Below, piece by piece: positions 62,818 through 64,000 of a stretch of 64,000 bases of DNA; the stretch's first letter is position 1, and each line of letters begins with the position of its first letter. Position numbers and translations under genes: made by a program. The notes under the pieces are model-generated. The model did not search any database. It had not been told where the DNA came from and saw nothing but the letters and a program-made list of their open reading frames with translations. The DNA comes from Phoenix dactylifera (lineage: Eukaryota > Streptophyta > Magnoliopsida > Arecales > Arecaceae), in contig NC_052399.1 of NCBI RefSeq assembly GCF_009389715.1, positions 29,583,146 through 29,647,145 of the forward strand. Reading direction: 5' to 3'.

Positions 62818-64000
62818 TTTTTTTTTTTTTCTGCGCTAAAATAGGTATTTTATATAGTACGTGTATAAATACATTCAATAAAATCAAAAAACAAAAGATC
62901 ATGGAGTGCTCGGAGTAACTCCTCCTCCTTGGCCTACATGGTACTCTCGGAATTGTTGGCCACATAGGTAGCCATTCAATCTGTAGCTCCATTAGCCTCT
63001 CTAAATACATGCATAGCTTGAAAGACCCTCCATCTCTAACCATCATCCAGATATTCCGAAGGGGTGGTCCATGCCAACACCCATCGGGCCTTCCTGGATT
63101 CAACTGATCATTGTGGTCGAGTCATCCTCTAAGATGATTGAGCTGGCCTCTAGCACTCGCCACGCATGTCGAAAACCCACTCAGGCAGTCCTCGGCTCCG
63201 CGTCGGGGACCGAGATGTCAAATAGCTAGCAGCCCCCTGCTGCCACCGCTCTGGAGTTCGAGTTCCTGATGATCAAATCTACACCTTCTCTCATGCCTCC
63301 CTCCTAGATGGATCTATCAAAGTTGACCTTGAGGAAGCTCGGGGGTGGGAGCTCCCAGGTGAAGAACACCATATGGGCAGTTGCATAAGCAGAATGGGAA
63401 CTCCAGATATCCTTAGCTGTCAAAGGCTTGTCTGAACCAATGTCATGACTGATCTCTGCAGCCTGCGCCCAGGCAGGCTCCACTACGAACCTCGGTGACA
63501 TGCTGCGCTCTCCAAAAACTCGAGCGTTCCTTGCCAGCTAGATCTAGTATGATGTATAAGTCGCTCTAATAGCCTTTCGGCGCATTCGTGGACTACCTGC
63601 CCACCGAATGGCCTGTAAGAACCGATCCCTCTGACTCCAAGCATCCGGTGGAGTCCCTGTGATCCGCTAAGTCTCCCTCGCCTTTGCACATTGGAATCAC
63701 ACATGGTCCACTGTCTCATCAACACTACACATCCTGCACTTTGGGAAAATTCTCAAGCTACATCTACTGAGTACCAAACTCGTTGGAAAACGCTTCCAGG
63801 CCACCTTCCATAAAAATAAAGCAAGCCTCGGGTGAAGTCTGAATCGCCAGATCTAAGCACACTCTGGCCCCAGCTCGTGCTCCTGCCAGAGGACTCGGAA
63901 GAGATCCCCCACCCTGACGTTGGTCCCACATGAAGAGCTCCAAACCCGGTTATCAGGTCTCGCGCACCCAAGAACCGAAAGAGACTGGACCTGCTCAGTA
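62818..64000 (-). mobile_element. LINE 3: decayed L1-type LINE running off the window
   Basis: Starts with a poly-A tail seen as 13 T (62818-62830), followed on the minus strand by RNase H and linker sequence of the LINE 2 family: VFFTWELPPPSFLKVNFDRS against VFFTWEPPPPSFLKVNFDGS in LINE 2, and AKDIWSSHSA against ARDIWGPHSA. Its frames are broken many times, so it is older than LINE 2. The 5' end and second target duplication are beyond 64000. Confidence 0.85.

Overview
This window is nuclear DNA of a flowering plant, most likely a monocot (a palm or another non-grass monocot fits best, but that is inference). The reasons are spliced genes with canonical plant introns, the gene families present, plant-type L1 LINEs that carry an RNase H domain, a TRIM element, and a steep fall in GC from 5' to 3' inside the PPR and RSH genes, which is typical of monocots. 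All five host genes lie on the + strand. The three large LINE insertions are all on the - strand.

Layout: 1-2.9 kb is the 3' part of a long LTR, followed by a small tRNA-derived SINE. 3.3-5.3 kb holds the last three exons of a TRICHOME BIREFRINGENCE-LIKE polysaccharide O-acetyltransferase. 6.65-36.9 kb is one very large gene of 21 exons for an organellar isoleucyl-tRNA synthetase. Its introns hold a TRIM, a hAT-like element, LTR remnants, several small tandem duplications and six copies of a GGTACCG-rich repeat. 40.4-42.7 kb is a GEX1-type nuclear-membrane karyogamy gene. 44.0-45.8 kb is an intronless E-class PPR gene with a hAT-like element just upstream. 46.7-47.9 kb is an array of about 16 diverged 75-bp units, each built on a GCATAA...TTATGC hairpin. 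48.85-55.34 kb is a nearly complete L1-type LINE with a perfect 16-bp target duplication, lying inside an older tandem duplication. 56.46-58.08 kb is a 5'-truncated LINE with an open reading frame, inserted in the 5' flank of an RSH (ppGpp synthetase/hydrolase) gene at 58.5-62.5 kb. A third, more decayed LINE starts 0.33 kb past the RSH stop and runs off the window.

The host genes do not form a pathway. The IleRS serves organellar translation, the RSH sets plastid ppGpp, the PPR probably acts on organellar RNA, GEX1 acts in gamete nuclear fusion, and the TBL acts in Golgi wall-polymer acetylation. I rebuilt exons by hand. The IleRS, GEX1 and RSH models each join in frame to lengths close to their families. 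Two coding regions (the IleRS presequence and the TBL esterase domain) each carry an apparent 1-bp shift in a short homopolymer, so assembly error must be weighed. The least explained structures are the 75-bp hairpin array and the GGTACCG repeat family.
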